Below are positions 1 through 12,900 of a DNA stretch of 64,000 nucleotides, one piece after another. A program made the position numbers and the translations under genes. Each line of letters begins with the position of its first letter. The first letter of the stretch is position 1. The stretch is from assembly GCA_026874595.1 (NCBI GenBank), contig CM049319.1, positions 61,142,917-61,206,916 of the forward strand, written 5' to 3'. This DNA is from Sipunculus nudus (lineage: Eukaryota > Annelida > Sipuncula > Golfingiida > Sipunculidae). The notes beneath the pieces were generated by a model, which ran no database searches, was not told the DNA's origin, and saw only the letters and a program-made list of their open reading frames with translations.

Positions 1-3000
1 ATGTGATTCACCGCCACTGTCACATGACCTACATGGTGATCATATGACAGCAAACTTTACCACACAGACAGGTCTGTGTACATATGAAAAACAGTGCTTA
101 GTTTGTGTGGTTTTTCTGTTGTTTTTATTATATTTATTAAAACAAAGGAGGTTGGATACACTGCCAGCAATCAGTGTCAAGACTGTATCATTAAGAAGTG
201 CATCTAGCTTACATACAGAAGAGCCATTTCCACTGCAATCTGTGTTGTTTTGAAACTCACCCTGCTGGGGCTTTTCTTTTGTAGCCGATATCAATCATGC
301 AGAGGGTTTCTGGGTAATATCCCAAGTGTTGTTTGACCTGCACAAAGTTGTCTTACATACAAGATGCGTTTCTTCTCCGATTCACCGCAGTAACTGGCCT
401 CGTGTGTGTCAGCAAAACTGATTGGAGCAGGTTCATGGCTGATGCCGCTGATATATTACAGAGTGGGGTTACGCTCTTACCTGTAATACACGCAGTGTCT
501 TAACGCTTGCTGTGAAGCCTGTATTGTATACCCCATAAAAAAAACAGCCACCTGACAAAGGTGATAGCGCCACTATGATTTCAGAGCCTTGGATACAGTC
601 AAGCTCATAATCATGCAGAACTTGGGAAGATTAAAGTGAGAAAAAGCAGTATTGAATGTTATGTATGCAAATTTTATCGGAGAACTCGGCAGATCAGGGG
701 AAATAATTGGGAGATGTTCAGTTGGCAGGTATTGTTGGTAGAGCCTCTGAGATCAAGTGTCTGGGATGAAAGTAAGGGTCGGTTATATTAAGCAGAGCAT
801 CTTCTGGGAGCATCATCAGCTGAGGTTGCTGTGAGAACCGCAGACGCTGACTGATACCTGCTGGCCCTGTGAAGCTACCTGCACGCTGGCACAGGATCCC
901 TTGGTATTTAATATAGGTGATGCAAAGGCTAGAGGCAGAACTTGGGCCCATTAGCATCATGTGCCATATTCAACTTCTGCTGCAGGCAAATTAAGGTCCA
1001 TTAGGACAGGTGCGGTGATAGTATCCCTCTACATCCCTCTGGTGATCATGTCTGCATCCCAGCATCTTCAGTATTGACTTCAAGCCAGGTGGTTACAGAC
1101 CATTTAAAAACCATTTTGTGTGCCTCCTGAACAGAGTAGCTTGTATCATGCCTGGGTCTTTATCTGGACTGTCAATCAACAGAACTGCACAACTGATGAA
1201 GATATATCAGATAGCAGATGAAGTGATTTGTGGCAGGAAAACTGTGCCTATTGTATGCTTAACATGTAAATTTGATTACCTGCCAGGTTTGGTTAATTAC
1301 AAATTTCCGTGTGCTTCCCTATGTTTTTTTTTTTTTTTTAATTTTGGAGGTAACCAAATTGGGGGACAAGCATATCAATTCACATGAAATTCCAGATGGC
1401 ATCAACTTGCATTTCCAGTGATACCTGCCTTTTAAAATCTAATTATTTTAGGATTTTAATCTCTAAATTAAAAAAAAAATTCTATCTCATATATTTTCAA
1501 AATTTATCCTTAATATATAAGAATATGATGTTTCATTTATCTTCGATTCCATGAGCTAGTCAAGTTAGTGTAATTTCACGCAAATTTAAAGCCTGACGTT
1601 TTGATCATGCACTCATCGTTTTCCTGCTTTTTGATGGTGTTCTAGGAAGTATGTGGGAGCTCATGGATTGTAGGCTGGTCCTGTTTGCATGGTCTATATT
1701 CTATGATGCTGCCTCCCTCTGATGGGGATAACCTCGTGTGCTTAACCCAATATCGTCAGCTCAGGTGCATCAGTTGATATAGGTGGCAGAGCCAAGATGA
1801 TCGCTACTAACCAGGTGTTCACAGGTGAAGTTGGATGCTTCTCTGGTGTCGGTTACAACAGAGGTCTTCACTGGGATCAGGCCCTCGCTGAAAATACAGG
1901 CAATAAGAAATGATTGAAGCACTGGGGTTGTTTTGGTCTCAGGGCCAACTTAACCTAGTTTTCCTGTTTCTATACTTAGCGGGCTCCTGTTGATATTACT
2001 GACACTTGCTGTGATAAATGACAGTTTAGAGCACCCTGTAGCATCTAATTTCTCCTCTGCTGTGTTTTTTCTCCTTCCTGTCTTTCCATAGATAACTCAT
2101 TTTCGAACAAATACCATAATAACCCACATGACCTGTGTGGTGTTTAATATCCTTTTGTAATAGATTTTCATGGAGATACCCCATATGCTGCATCACTATT
2201 TTAACCCACTTTTACAGTATTTTAGTACTAATTTTATACCTTTTGAAGGATGTCATATATCTATGTTCTGTATAATAATATATTTCATGCATAATCTTTT
2301 AAGATAATATGCAAAGCATACAGTAAACTCAGATTATATGAGACATTGCTTTGAATTAAAACATATATTGTACTCAAAATATTTAATACATTTTAATACC
2401 ATGAAGAATAAAATATCAGTTTATTCCAAAGAATATATACAACACAATTTGGACCTGTATTGAATGAACATATTAAGAACTATATTTACTGTGCAAATTA
2501 TAATACCAGTATGCAGTAACAGTATTTAAGCAAAAAAGAACACTAAAATCATATTATACCATAAGCAGATACTACACGCAATTCAGCTGGCTGTGTGAAT
2601 GTAAGGTCTCCTAATCTGTTTACTTAAATGCATATTGAAGGTTTGAATAGTGTAATGTATCATGTATGGCATATTAAAGTATTCATATTTATCCAGTGGA
2701 TCGACCAGTTCAATACTAACCCCAAGAGAATTGACCCAGGATGGCCAGGCAGCAATTGTGTATTGAAATTCATGCATAGCCGCAGGCAAGTCGGTCAGTA
2801 TGGTCTCGGAGCTATTTGCATTTGGCATGAAATAGTATTTCACTGAGATTGGGACTACAGGTATCAGAGGTATAGGAAAATTGATGAAACAGTTAATGCA
2901 GGAAGTGGCCTGGTGGCCCATTAAACCTGGCAGTCCCTTGGCTTATAAGGCTTTTGGCCCTGGCAATGTTAGGTCCCATCTGGTGGCTACATTGAAGGCT

Positions 3001-3900
3001 GTAATGCAGCTATACGTAGAACTGATCCCTTACTGACTTCCTGTGTTATTGACATATTGATATATTTAAGATTTATTAAAATTGAATCATTTTAATTCAA
3101 GGGTCAGAAGGCAAGCCCTGTCCTAATGGTGTGTGATACTACAATTTGGGCATCTGCACCTTAATTCTTTTAAATGTTGTCAGTACATTTAATAAAATCA
3201 GGGGTGTTGGTGTAACAATGCATTGAATAATAAGTGCATTGAAGTTAAACTCTTGATTTAATTGTAATTGATTCTTAATCTCTAAAATGATTCGTTCCGG
3301 TAAAAAAAATTTATTCCCTCTGAAGGCCTCTCTGAGCTGTTAAATTTAATGGAGCATCCCAACATTTATTGTGTTTGTGCCGTAGATTTAGTTTAAACAG
3401 TCACCCGTACACCTGTCCACTTGTCTGAAAAAATATGGTAGCGATCAACTGAGCGAGAGCTAATTCTTCCTTTACTTATTAATTGAGTAACATCCATGGT
3501 TGTATAAATGTTTGCTTTTATTTCAAAGAAATTTACCACTGAAGTAATAATTGAATCAAGAATTGCATCAGAAGGGTAAGAATCAAATTATCAAAATGAT
3601 CCTAAGTCCCCTTACAATACACAGACCTACATAACATCATATAATAACTGACACAGATAGCAAGACATGCGGAACACTTCAAACTGGAAATGAGAAAACT
3701 TGCCGTCTTGTTATAAAATGGCTTTTAGTTTTACATAGTGCTTATATGCTCTGCCCATATACCATCATTAGGTTGTGTTGAATTTTGCAGTGCTGCTTAA
3801 AAACCTGACAAAGTGAAAGCCCTGAAAGTCCTAAAAAAATTTTACAGTACATGTTGTTTATTAGGATTGTAGACGTAACAGTTTTCTTGTATCATTTCAG
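1..3900. other. Non-coding stretch upstream of the first recognised SNRNP70 exon
   Basis: I see no exon, RNA gene or mobile element that I can defend here. The base composition is AT-rich, with short homopolymers such as the T run near 1324-1339. A branch/polypyrimidine/AG acceptor at 3885-3900 opens the first recognised SNRNP70 exon, so this is most likely part of an upstream SNRNP70 intron. The exons for the protein N-terminus (before the DPKD motif) were looked for and not found. Confidence 0.5.
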
Positions 3901-3963
3901 GACCCAAAGGACACACCACCTCCAACACGAGTTGAAAACCGAGAAGAACGCAAAGAAAGAAAG
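3901..3963 (+). CDS. SNRNP70: SNRNP70 exon a ([10 protein letters not shown] basic region)
   Basis: 63 nt, phase 0 to 0. The acceptor ends TTTCAG at 3900 and the donor is AAG|GTGAGA. It encodes 21 residues beginning [10 protein letters not shown] and ending EERKERK, the highly conserved family segment that precedes the long helix leading into the RRM. Confidence 0.93.
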
Positions 3964-6900
3964 GTGAGATTCAGATCTGGTCCAGTTGATCCATACAAGT
4001 GAATGTCACTCATTGCTAATAGCTTTGATTTTCTCACATGGTAATCATCTCAGCATGTTCAAGATTGTGTTAAGCATTGGTATGTGTTAAAGTCAGGCTA
4101 GTAAATTTTGTCTATCACTCTTGTGAATCTTTACCTGGAAGAGATTGAGGTTTTAATAGATTATCTATTCATAGCATTTTCATAAATAATACTCCTACAT
4201 ACCTAATATATATATTAAGATATGATGCTTAAAAGCATGTTTTTAACCTTTGTGGATTTTAACTTTTAGATGTACATTGTCTAGCTTGAGACAACAAATG
4301 AGCATATTAATATTGTATTCTGACCTGTGCTTCTAAGTCAGTTTAAATTGTATTCTCTTTTTGCATATCATTGACCATGTTACACATAATGTCATGACAG
4401 TAATGAGACGCTTAGCCTAAAGACTGTGTTATTTCAGTGATATAAGCTTTTCCAAATTAATAACTGAGAAACTGAAGAAATTAATAAGCTTTATTAGGTT
4501 TATGTAATAAAAAAAATGAGACTAGAGAATTAAATTATCATGACTTGTGTGAAGAAATAAAATTTATCTCTTTTTTTACAATTAGGAAGAACCTGCTATA
4601 GTTGCATGCTCTCCTATTGGGTTTTCATCATCAGAGAAGCTTCATTAACATTTCTTGTTAAACTCCAGTGAAATTGATGAGAAAACTAAATACATCTAAC
4701 GAGTGACAGAAAATCAATTATCAAGCTTGGATATAACTGCTCTTTAGTTTTTTTTTTTACATGGTCACTCGGAACAAATTCTGGTATCTGTGCAATTAAT
4801 GAGAGAACTTAATACATCTAAGCAGTGACAGAAAAATCAATTATTTGGCTTTGATATTACTGCTATTTAACTCCCTCATGATAACTCTAGTTTCCGCTGG
4901 CTCGTACTTCACACTATCGTTGTGGTTATTGATTGTAATTAACAGCAGAATCTGGCACTTGGTTAATTTCAGTGGCGAGTGTGCCGCACTTAACGGATGT
5001 CAGAATTGGTGATAATGGAGATGACTGGTTGAAATATTATTTTATAATATCAAGAGCACAAGAAGTTTTAATCACACACTAGTAAATGATTAACACTGAT
5101 GGGGTAACCATGACAACTGATTTTTGTTTCAGAGGAAAGAACGTGCGGAACAGGTGGCCTACAAACTTGAACAAGACTTGGCTTTGTGTAAGAAACTGAT
5201 GTTATTTAAGATTTTTCCCTTGATGCTTAAAACTATGATGTTGACCTTGAAATATTTGTGGTGACTCAGTGCTGTGTGGCAGTTTGTGCATTGATATCGA
5301 ATGACTGGGGTATGTGATGGTTTAAAATCTTTTAATATGCTATACAGATTAATTTTTTTTCCCTGAATAATAGTGAATATATAAGCCTTTTTGGAAGATA
5401 TAGTACCTGTAGAAATTGATATAAAATTTAAAATATTTAAAGTAATTCATCCCCTTCTTCTGTGGAAAAATGAAAGGGATTATAATAAAAGCTTGCAAAT
5501 AAAATACAGTAAGTGATCCATATTAATACATATTTTTTAATTCAGATATATCCTTTTCAAGTTGCTTTCATCTCCGAATAAGTTTTAAAGAAAAATGAAA
5601 AAATATATCCAGACATAGAGTATTTGTACAGAAGAACTTTGCTGTGGTTTAGTGCCTAGGTAAAATTGGGCATAGATGAGTAATTTATTTGTTTTTATGA
5701 AATCCCATTGCAATTTGTCAGTATTTCTAATTGAAGATTCCCAAATCTGCCCAGATAAAGTTGAGCTGAGAAAATATAATGATAATAGAAAAAGGAATTC
5801 CTGGATTACGATGACACAAGCAGGTTCTCCTAATACTTGCTTGTGTAGTAGTTCCAGGGACAATAAAACTAATTTGGTACCACAAAGTGATGGCAGGGTT
5901 TTCTATACCTGTACATCTCCAAGGCCAAGAAACAGCCTGTGACAGCATGCAGGTGCTGCCTCAGGTAACAGCCTGTATTACAGTGTACAGGTGCCGCAGG
6001 TATCACCTGTGGCTGCTGGTTTAATCGTGTACATATATATCATGTACCGTATATTTAGAACGTTAATTATTACATTCTACATAACATTTGTTATTTTTGC
6101 AAAGTTTAACAGTCATCTTTCGGAATCTTGTATAGCATATTCCTTCCATGTGCTAAAAGTACATTTAAGGCAAAAAAAAGGTTAAAAGGCATTGTTCTCA
6201 GGCACTGCCCTCATCAATTTTAACCCCTGCATCAAATTATTCTATTTTGATTTTTTTTTATCTTTCAAAAAGATAAACTAATACATTTTATATAAGATTT
6301 TCTTTGTTATGTAGTGCTTATACCTGTTAAGCAAATAAAAATTTAACAAAACCTTCAGAAAAAAGGTAAAAAAAAATGTCCGCCCATGATGATTTATGAA
6401 ACAAGTGCCTGAGAACCATACCTTTTTTTTTTTTTGCCTTGTCATTCTTTATCTTGTATTTTGTATTCTGACCATTTGCTAAATGTGCTGCTTTAGTTGT
6501 CAAATGTTTAGTTGCTTATTCAGTACTTTTGCCTGGAGGACCCAGTTTCTGTTTTAACTGGATTTATGTGTATTTTTATTTCATTGATTTGTGCCATTGC
6601 TAATAGATGTCGCTCTCTGCAGGATCAGGATTATGTGCTATTTCATAATATGTTCAGTTGTATTTATGGAGCTGATGTTTGCAACTCGTATCTAGAAAGG
6701 ATGTGAAACTGAACCAATTTTATGGATTTCCTACTCTCTCTAACATTTATGGACAGATAATTTTAAAATGTACTTCAGCTTGAATTAAATATTTTTTTCT
6801 CAAGCTGTCAGGTACAGTTTTTACGGTATATGGCATTGGTTCATTTACAGTTAAACAGTTTCCATAAGTGTGAAAAAACACTCACATGATTTTATAATTG

Positions 6901-9900
6901 TGGTGTTTACATGTGTCGGTCAGCTTATATGCCTGAAAATTGCCATGGGAATGATTTTCAGGTATAGGGTCTGCTCAAAGTCAGGATTCCTGGTAAAATG
7001 ACAACACTACCATGTCTTTTGGAGGCCAAGACACATTGAACCACTTTATACCTCTACCAGTTAATGCATTTATATGCACACATGGAAACACAGCTGAATT
7101 TTTGAGTTGTGAGTAAGCACTGATCTACACAGCCACTGTATCAGGTTAGGTGACTGGTCAGAATATTGTCCTCATTGAACAAGTTTTAATATCATTCATC
7201 TTAACTGCACCTACAAATACACTATGATTGATCTGGTTGTGCAGAGTTGACAAGATTTATTATTTATATTGTTAATGGCCAGACATCGCATATATATTGC
7301 TGATGACTTTGCTGTGACTGTTCATCGCTATATCTATTTTATCCACGCTGACAAATGAGACTGCCACGTTTCAGCTACGTTTTACACCTTTGATGACGTC
7401 AGTGGGTTGCTGTTTTTGTTTTACGACTTCACGAATCATTAAGTTTTATTTGGATTATTTCCGTCAAGTTGGTGATTAGGGGTGACCTATTGCAGCGGCA
7501 TTTCACATCAGGCATAAACACGCACTCCATAATTCTACCATTGATCTCCTTTTATGGGGGACTTCTGTCGGAAGAACAGTTGTGGACATATTGCTTATAA
7601 TAAACTGTTTGTAATCTTATTCAAGATACCGCAGGGGAAAATACCAATAACTGGGAGAAATAACAATTTCTGTTTGGTGAACATGATATATTTATCTATA
7701 TTTATATAAAAGCAGATGATATGCAGTTGTATTTAGTAATATTCTGAAAGATTTAGGGCCTGTTGCATCTGTATTGCTTATTTAGGTAGAAAATAGAAAA
7801 TTTTTTATTCTGCCTTTTGTTGTGTGGAAAATTCATTATAATATGATGGTTAGAAATACACATTACCTATTGATAATACATGTATAGGATTCACAGTATG
7901 ATATACAATATGTAAAAGGTATTTTAGTTTAGATTTCTAGCCAATATTAATCATTGTTAGGAGAAAATTGAACGAACTTCTTCCCAGAAAGTTTATTCAA
8001 ATCTTTGCATAAAATATATTTCCAACTTAAAAAAAAAATCATATGAATTTCCATGAAGTTCAACATACATTTACTATATAACTAGTTTGGACAAATCCTT
8101 TATGTGGTGCAAGGATGCCAGACTTCACTGTCACATGATCATATATCATAAGTATGAATACAGGGGCTTCATGTCATCATATGACAATACTGGTATGATA
8201 TTGGTGTTGTATGACACTGTCACTGCACACATCAACAGACAGCATTAATATACTACTTAAATGCTTGTGATAATGCATGGATGATGAGTAAAATATTTAT
8301 AAGCTGAAATGCTTCAGCCAGCACCATATGCTGTTATTGTTAACGCAATAGAGCACTTTTGATATTGTATTGTCTGTTGGAGTATTTGGACCAAGTGGAG
8401 CACAGTCATTTACTTGAGCTTCTCCAGTCCCTGGAATAAAGGAGATATTGTTACTGCAGCAGTTGCTTCTAAAAATGATCATCAGGCCATTTTAATATGA
8501 ATGGCCCTTGTTAAATTATTAATAAACATCAAATGTCAGCTAAGAAAAAAAAATTTTCCCTAAACCACAATGATACATGTAATCAGGTAAACCAGGTTAG
8601 CCTATTGTCGCTGTACTCTGGAAAAATTAGATGGAGGAACCAGGTTCAGTTAAGGGCACTTCATGCCTCATCTTCCCACGTTCACATTTCCTTCCATAGA
8701 TAATATTAATCCAGGGTTTTACTCTGACGAAAAAAAAACAGTTTTGACCTTCAGGTGGTTTTAAACTGATTAAATTGTCCTTTCCCAATTATTTGAAAGT
8801 TCAAAAACTTCTCAGCAATATGGTACTGATGATTTATGGTTAAGAGTTCATGATTTTTGTAAAAAAAAATGTCATGATGTCATCTTGACTGTTTTATGTA
8901 TAAGCTACAGTCACAATTAGATTTTTTTTATCAAAGTGTGTCATTTTTATATGGCTCTGTAGCCTGCTAACAACCATGGTTGGCTTCCTGTTTTCTAGAT
9001 TAAAATTTTGTGATTTTCACACTTCTATTGTTCAGGGAGGGTTCCATTTTTAATCCTGTCTATGAGAGGATGTATTATGGTATAACCACCAGCCGCTGTT
9101 AACTTTCAGTGTCGCTGCGATGACTTACGGGGGCTCTGATGGATTTGCACAAAACTTCCCAATGGTTTACTCCATCTGAGTTGGATTATAGGCAATATCC
9201 ATACATATTTAATAAGGTCAGGGGTCACTAGGCTTCTCTGTGGCGTTGTTGCGATAAAATAGAAAAATAATGATCCAAGAGGATATGAACTAAATAAGTT
9301 GAAAAAAAAAAAATATGCAAGTCATGGGTACAGCTGATTTTAATGTAACTAGGGAATGCTTCTTTTGAATTAGAATACAGACCTGAAGGGGACAGTTTTG
9401 AACCCAATCAATACAGTCAGAACCTCAGCAATGCGCTCCTGTCTCAATGATGGGTTATGACCTCTGGATTATTTGTAGACACTTGCATAAAATGCCTGAA
9501 ATTCAGAAGGCTTAAAATATTAGCAAGACCTGTATCATTTCTAATCTTTATTGTCAGTTTCACTGACAGGCTATGGACAGGCTATGTGGCCTAACTTTGG
9601 CAGGTTTATGTATCTTAAAGTGTCAGGATTTCACCTGCCGTAACTGAATGGTTTTTGTCTTTCTTTCTTTCAGGGGACCCACTAAATGATCCAAATGCCA
9701 CCTCAGACCCCTACAAGTCACTCTTTGTTGGACGCATTGTGAGTAACATTTGTCCTTGTGTGTATAGAATGAGAATTTTCATTTTCCCCGAGAAGAATGG
9801 GAATTCTCATTTTTCCCGGGAAAAATTGGGATCTTCACAGATTCTTATTCTTCCCTCAACATATGTTTAGTTTAACTGAATTACCGTAGTTATATATGTT

Positions 9901-12900
9901 GTTTCCTTGAAGAATAACTCAACTTATGCAGTTCTTGTAAACCAATCTGACTTAACCTGCATTTGAAGTGCTGTTTCTTCTTCCTAGGCCAGAAAGTTCA
10001 GACACTCATAAAAGGCATTGCTGTCTTTGTGGGTTTAGAGGATAAAGTATGAAAAAAAGAAAAAATCAATGCAAAATAGCACAGTTTTACAGCATGCAAT
10101 ACTTCTTAACAAACTTCAGGTATAAAAATAAATATATCATTGCTAATAAAATGCTACTACACTGATTTGGTTAAATAGCCTGTAATCCCCACCTGCGGAG
10201 TATTTGTTAAGAGTAAAAAGTATGGAAAAAAAAATATAAAAAGAACTCGTCTGATGAAAAGGATGTTATATTTTTAAATTTGTTGAGTAGCAGCAGTGAA
10301 AAGGAAGGGTAACACATAGCATAAAATGTTATAATGGAATCCAACTCCTGATCACAATTTTGTTGAGAAAATATGAGAAATACAGTCTGTTTGTATGTTC
10401 ATCTCCTATTCCTGTCATTTGGTACACACTGAAATGACAGATTATTATTTTATTTGAAATGTTTCCATATTGAAGTGTGAGATCATGCAATGATCAAGCC
10501 TTTGAAATAAAAAATATATTTGCATTTATCATACCTGAAATTGACATTAGCTGGGTATTTATTAATTACATAGTGTTTTACACACTTGTATGTTAATAAA
10601 TTTATCACATATGTATTTGAATATCTATTAAAACATACAGAGTAATATAAATTTCCATACCTTGTACATACAGTGCAAATGTAAACATAATGTGTATCCA
10701 GTATGTACCAGCATATTAAACCAACATTGCATTTAAATCCTGGGCATTTCGCATAGGCTGACGTTGTCATGTTGGCATATGTAGTAAACCCCAGGTAGAC
10801 AAAGAGCGAGCTCTGTCAAATACTGATCAGTCTGATGGCTGGTCGCTAACCAGAGCTCTGACATCATTAAAACAGGTACAAATATACAGATGTGCATGTT
10901 ATATTATCAGGGTTCCTACATGCTATAAATCCATCCTTGAAAACCGTATAATTGTTATCAAGGCTTTGAAGGTGCTTGAATGAAGTGAATTGCCCAGTTT
11001 CTCTTAAAAGACCTTGAATTTCACTCCTGTGGCTAACTATGCAGGGATTACATTAAATTTTGAAAGTAAGTAACATATACCATTTACCTGCCCTACATGA
11101 ATTTTTACTTGCCCTACAATGATCAGGATGTGTAAAGAAGAGTACAGAAGATGAAAAAATTCAAACATTCCAACTCCTTTGAAACTCTTCGAGAGTTGAA
11201 GGAAATATCAGCAGAAGCCTGTTATGCATTCAAGAAAAAAATTACATTTAGGAGTTCAAAGGGCAAGGCAACAGAACTCACAGCTTAAGAAAGAATATGG
11301 ATGCATTTCAAGCCAAACGTTATATCCCACACCTTCTGTCTTGAACAAATAGCTCACCTGCAAATAGGTGATTTTCAATTTTGGGTCACAGATCAGAGGT
11401 CAAGGTCACAAGAACTGTCCAAACATTTGTTTCCAGATCATAACTCTGGTTTGGTTTGACATATGAATTTTAAACTTGACTTATATATGACCAACCACTA
11501 AAGGAAGGGCCCTATTGACTTTTGGGTCATAGGTCATGGTCACAGGGCCCACATCTTTAAAACTTTGGTAGAGGCATTGTTAAGGTTTCATCCAAATATT
11601 TCACTTTTTGATTACTTAAAAAAAGGGGAAGAACCATATTGATTTCAACATCACAAGTTCTTCACAGGAACATCCTACTGATTTATATGCTGACCAGGCT
11701 AACAGTTTAATACATCACATGTTAATATGCCTCTGTTGCTTTGGATGTTCCACTCCATGTTCATACACAACTATCACTGATTCAAAACTTAACATCTTGG
11801 AAATGTATTGGCCTTTTGTGGGGCCCTTTCTGACCTTTCAGTGTTTTAGTTATAGCTTAAATTTCTGTAAATGCCCTATTATTTTGTCGTAAGTGCACCT
11901 ATAAAATTACTATATTTCTCCAGGAGTCTGGAAGGAAGCCTGCTGTTAGTATTCATATAGACCATCTACGGCTTTCTTTTCTCTTCCTGTATAATCAAAA
12001 AATGTTTTTGTATGACCACTGTAGCTTGCCTTTAATTTCCCATTTGATTACAGATCATGACATTTGTGCTAACATATTATGTATTTGTTTTTTTTTCAGA
12101 ATTACGACACAAGTGAATCTAAACTCAGAAGAGAACTGGAAGCTTATGGCCCTGTTAAAAAAGTATGTACATTTGTTATATATTTGCTGTATATATACAG
12201 CTGTAGTGACAGGGACTTTAGAAAACTACTTGTTAGTGCAGTCATCATTTTATGTTTACAATTTTTGTTGGCAGCTGTTAGGACCCCAGGTCAAGTTGCA
12301 CAGAACTTTTAACTTGTAATATCAGAGGTAATATTGCAAACTAGATGTATGAACTTGCTTCTGCCAAGGACTTGACGTCATCACCAATGTCTGTTTGTTT
12401 GTTTGATTGTTAGTAGGATTAGGCAAAAATAACTGGACCAATTTCCAATAAACTTTGTGATGGAGTGAGACATATGCCATGATACAACTTATTTAATTTT
12501 TGTTGCAAACTGGTTGTGAGGAACACACCCTTTGACACAAGCCTTAATCACACAATGAGCACTCACATTTGCTGGCCTATTATCTGCACTGACAGTCAGT
12601 TCTTGGTCTCTCCCTTTACCCTTGCTCCTGTACCATACCCTACATCAGTAAGTACTGGGGGGGGGGAGTCTATCTTTACCTTTGCTGTTTTACCCTACCC
12701 TACATTTTATTAAACAAGTTGTCATCACCAAGAATCCATGTCTGCAGAGAGGCACTGGGTGTGTACTGTGGACAATCAAGCTTGAGTGGAATCATTGTAC
12801 AATGGCAACTCCAGCAGGGTTATGTTAACCTAACACAGATATGCACTGTACTGTACTGACTTTATTTAATCAGTTTTTCCTGTGTATTTTGTACATACTT

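Noticed and set aside
1-3900. Search for the N-terminal U1-70K exons
   Set aside because: No frame in this stretch resembles the conserved N-terminus, so those exons are presumed to lie before the window.
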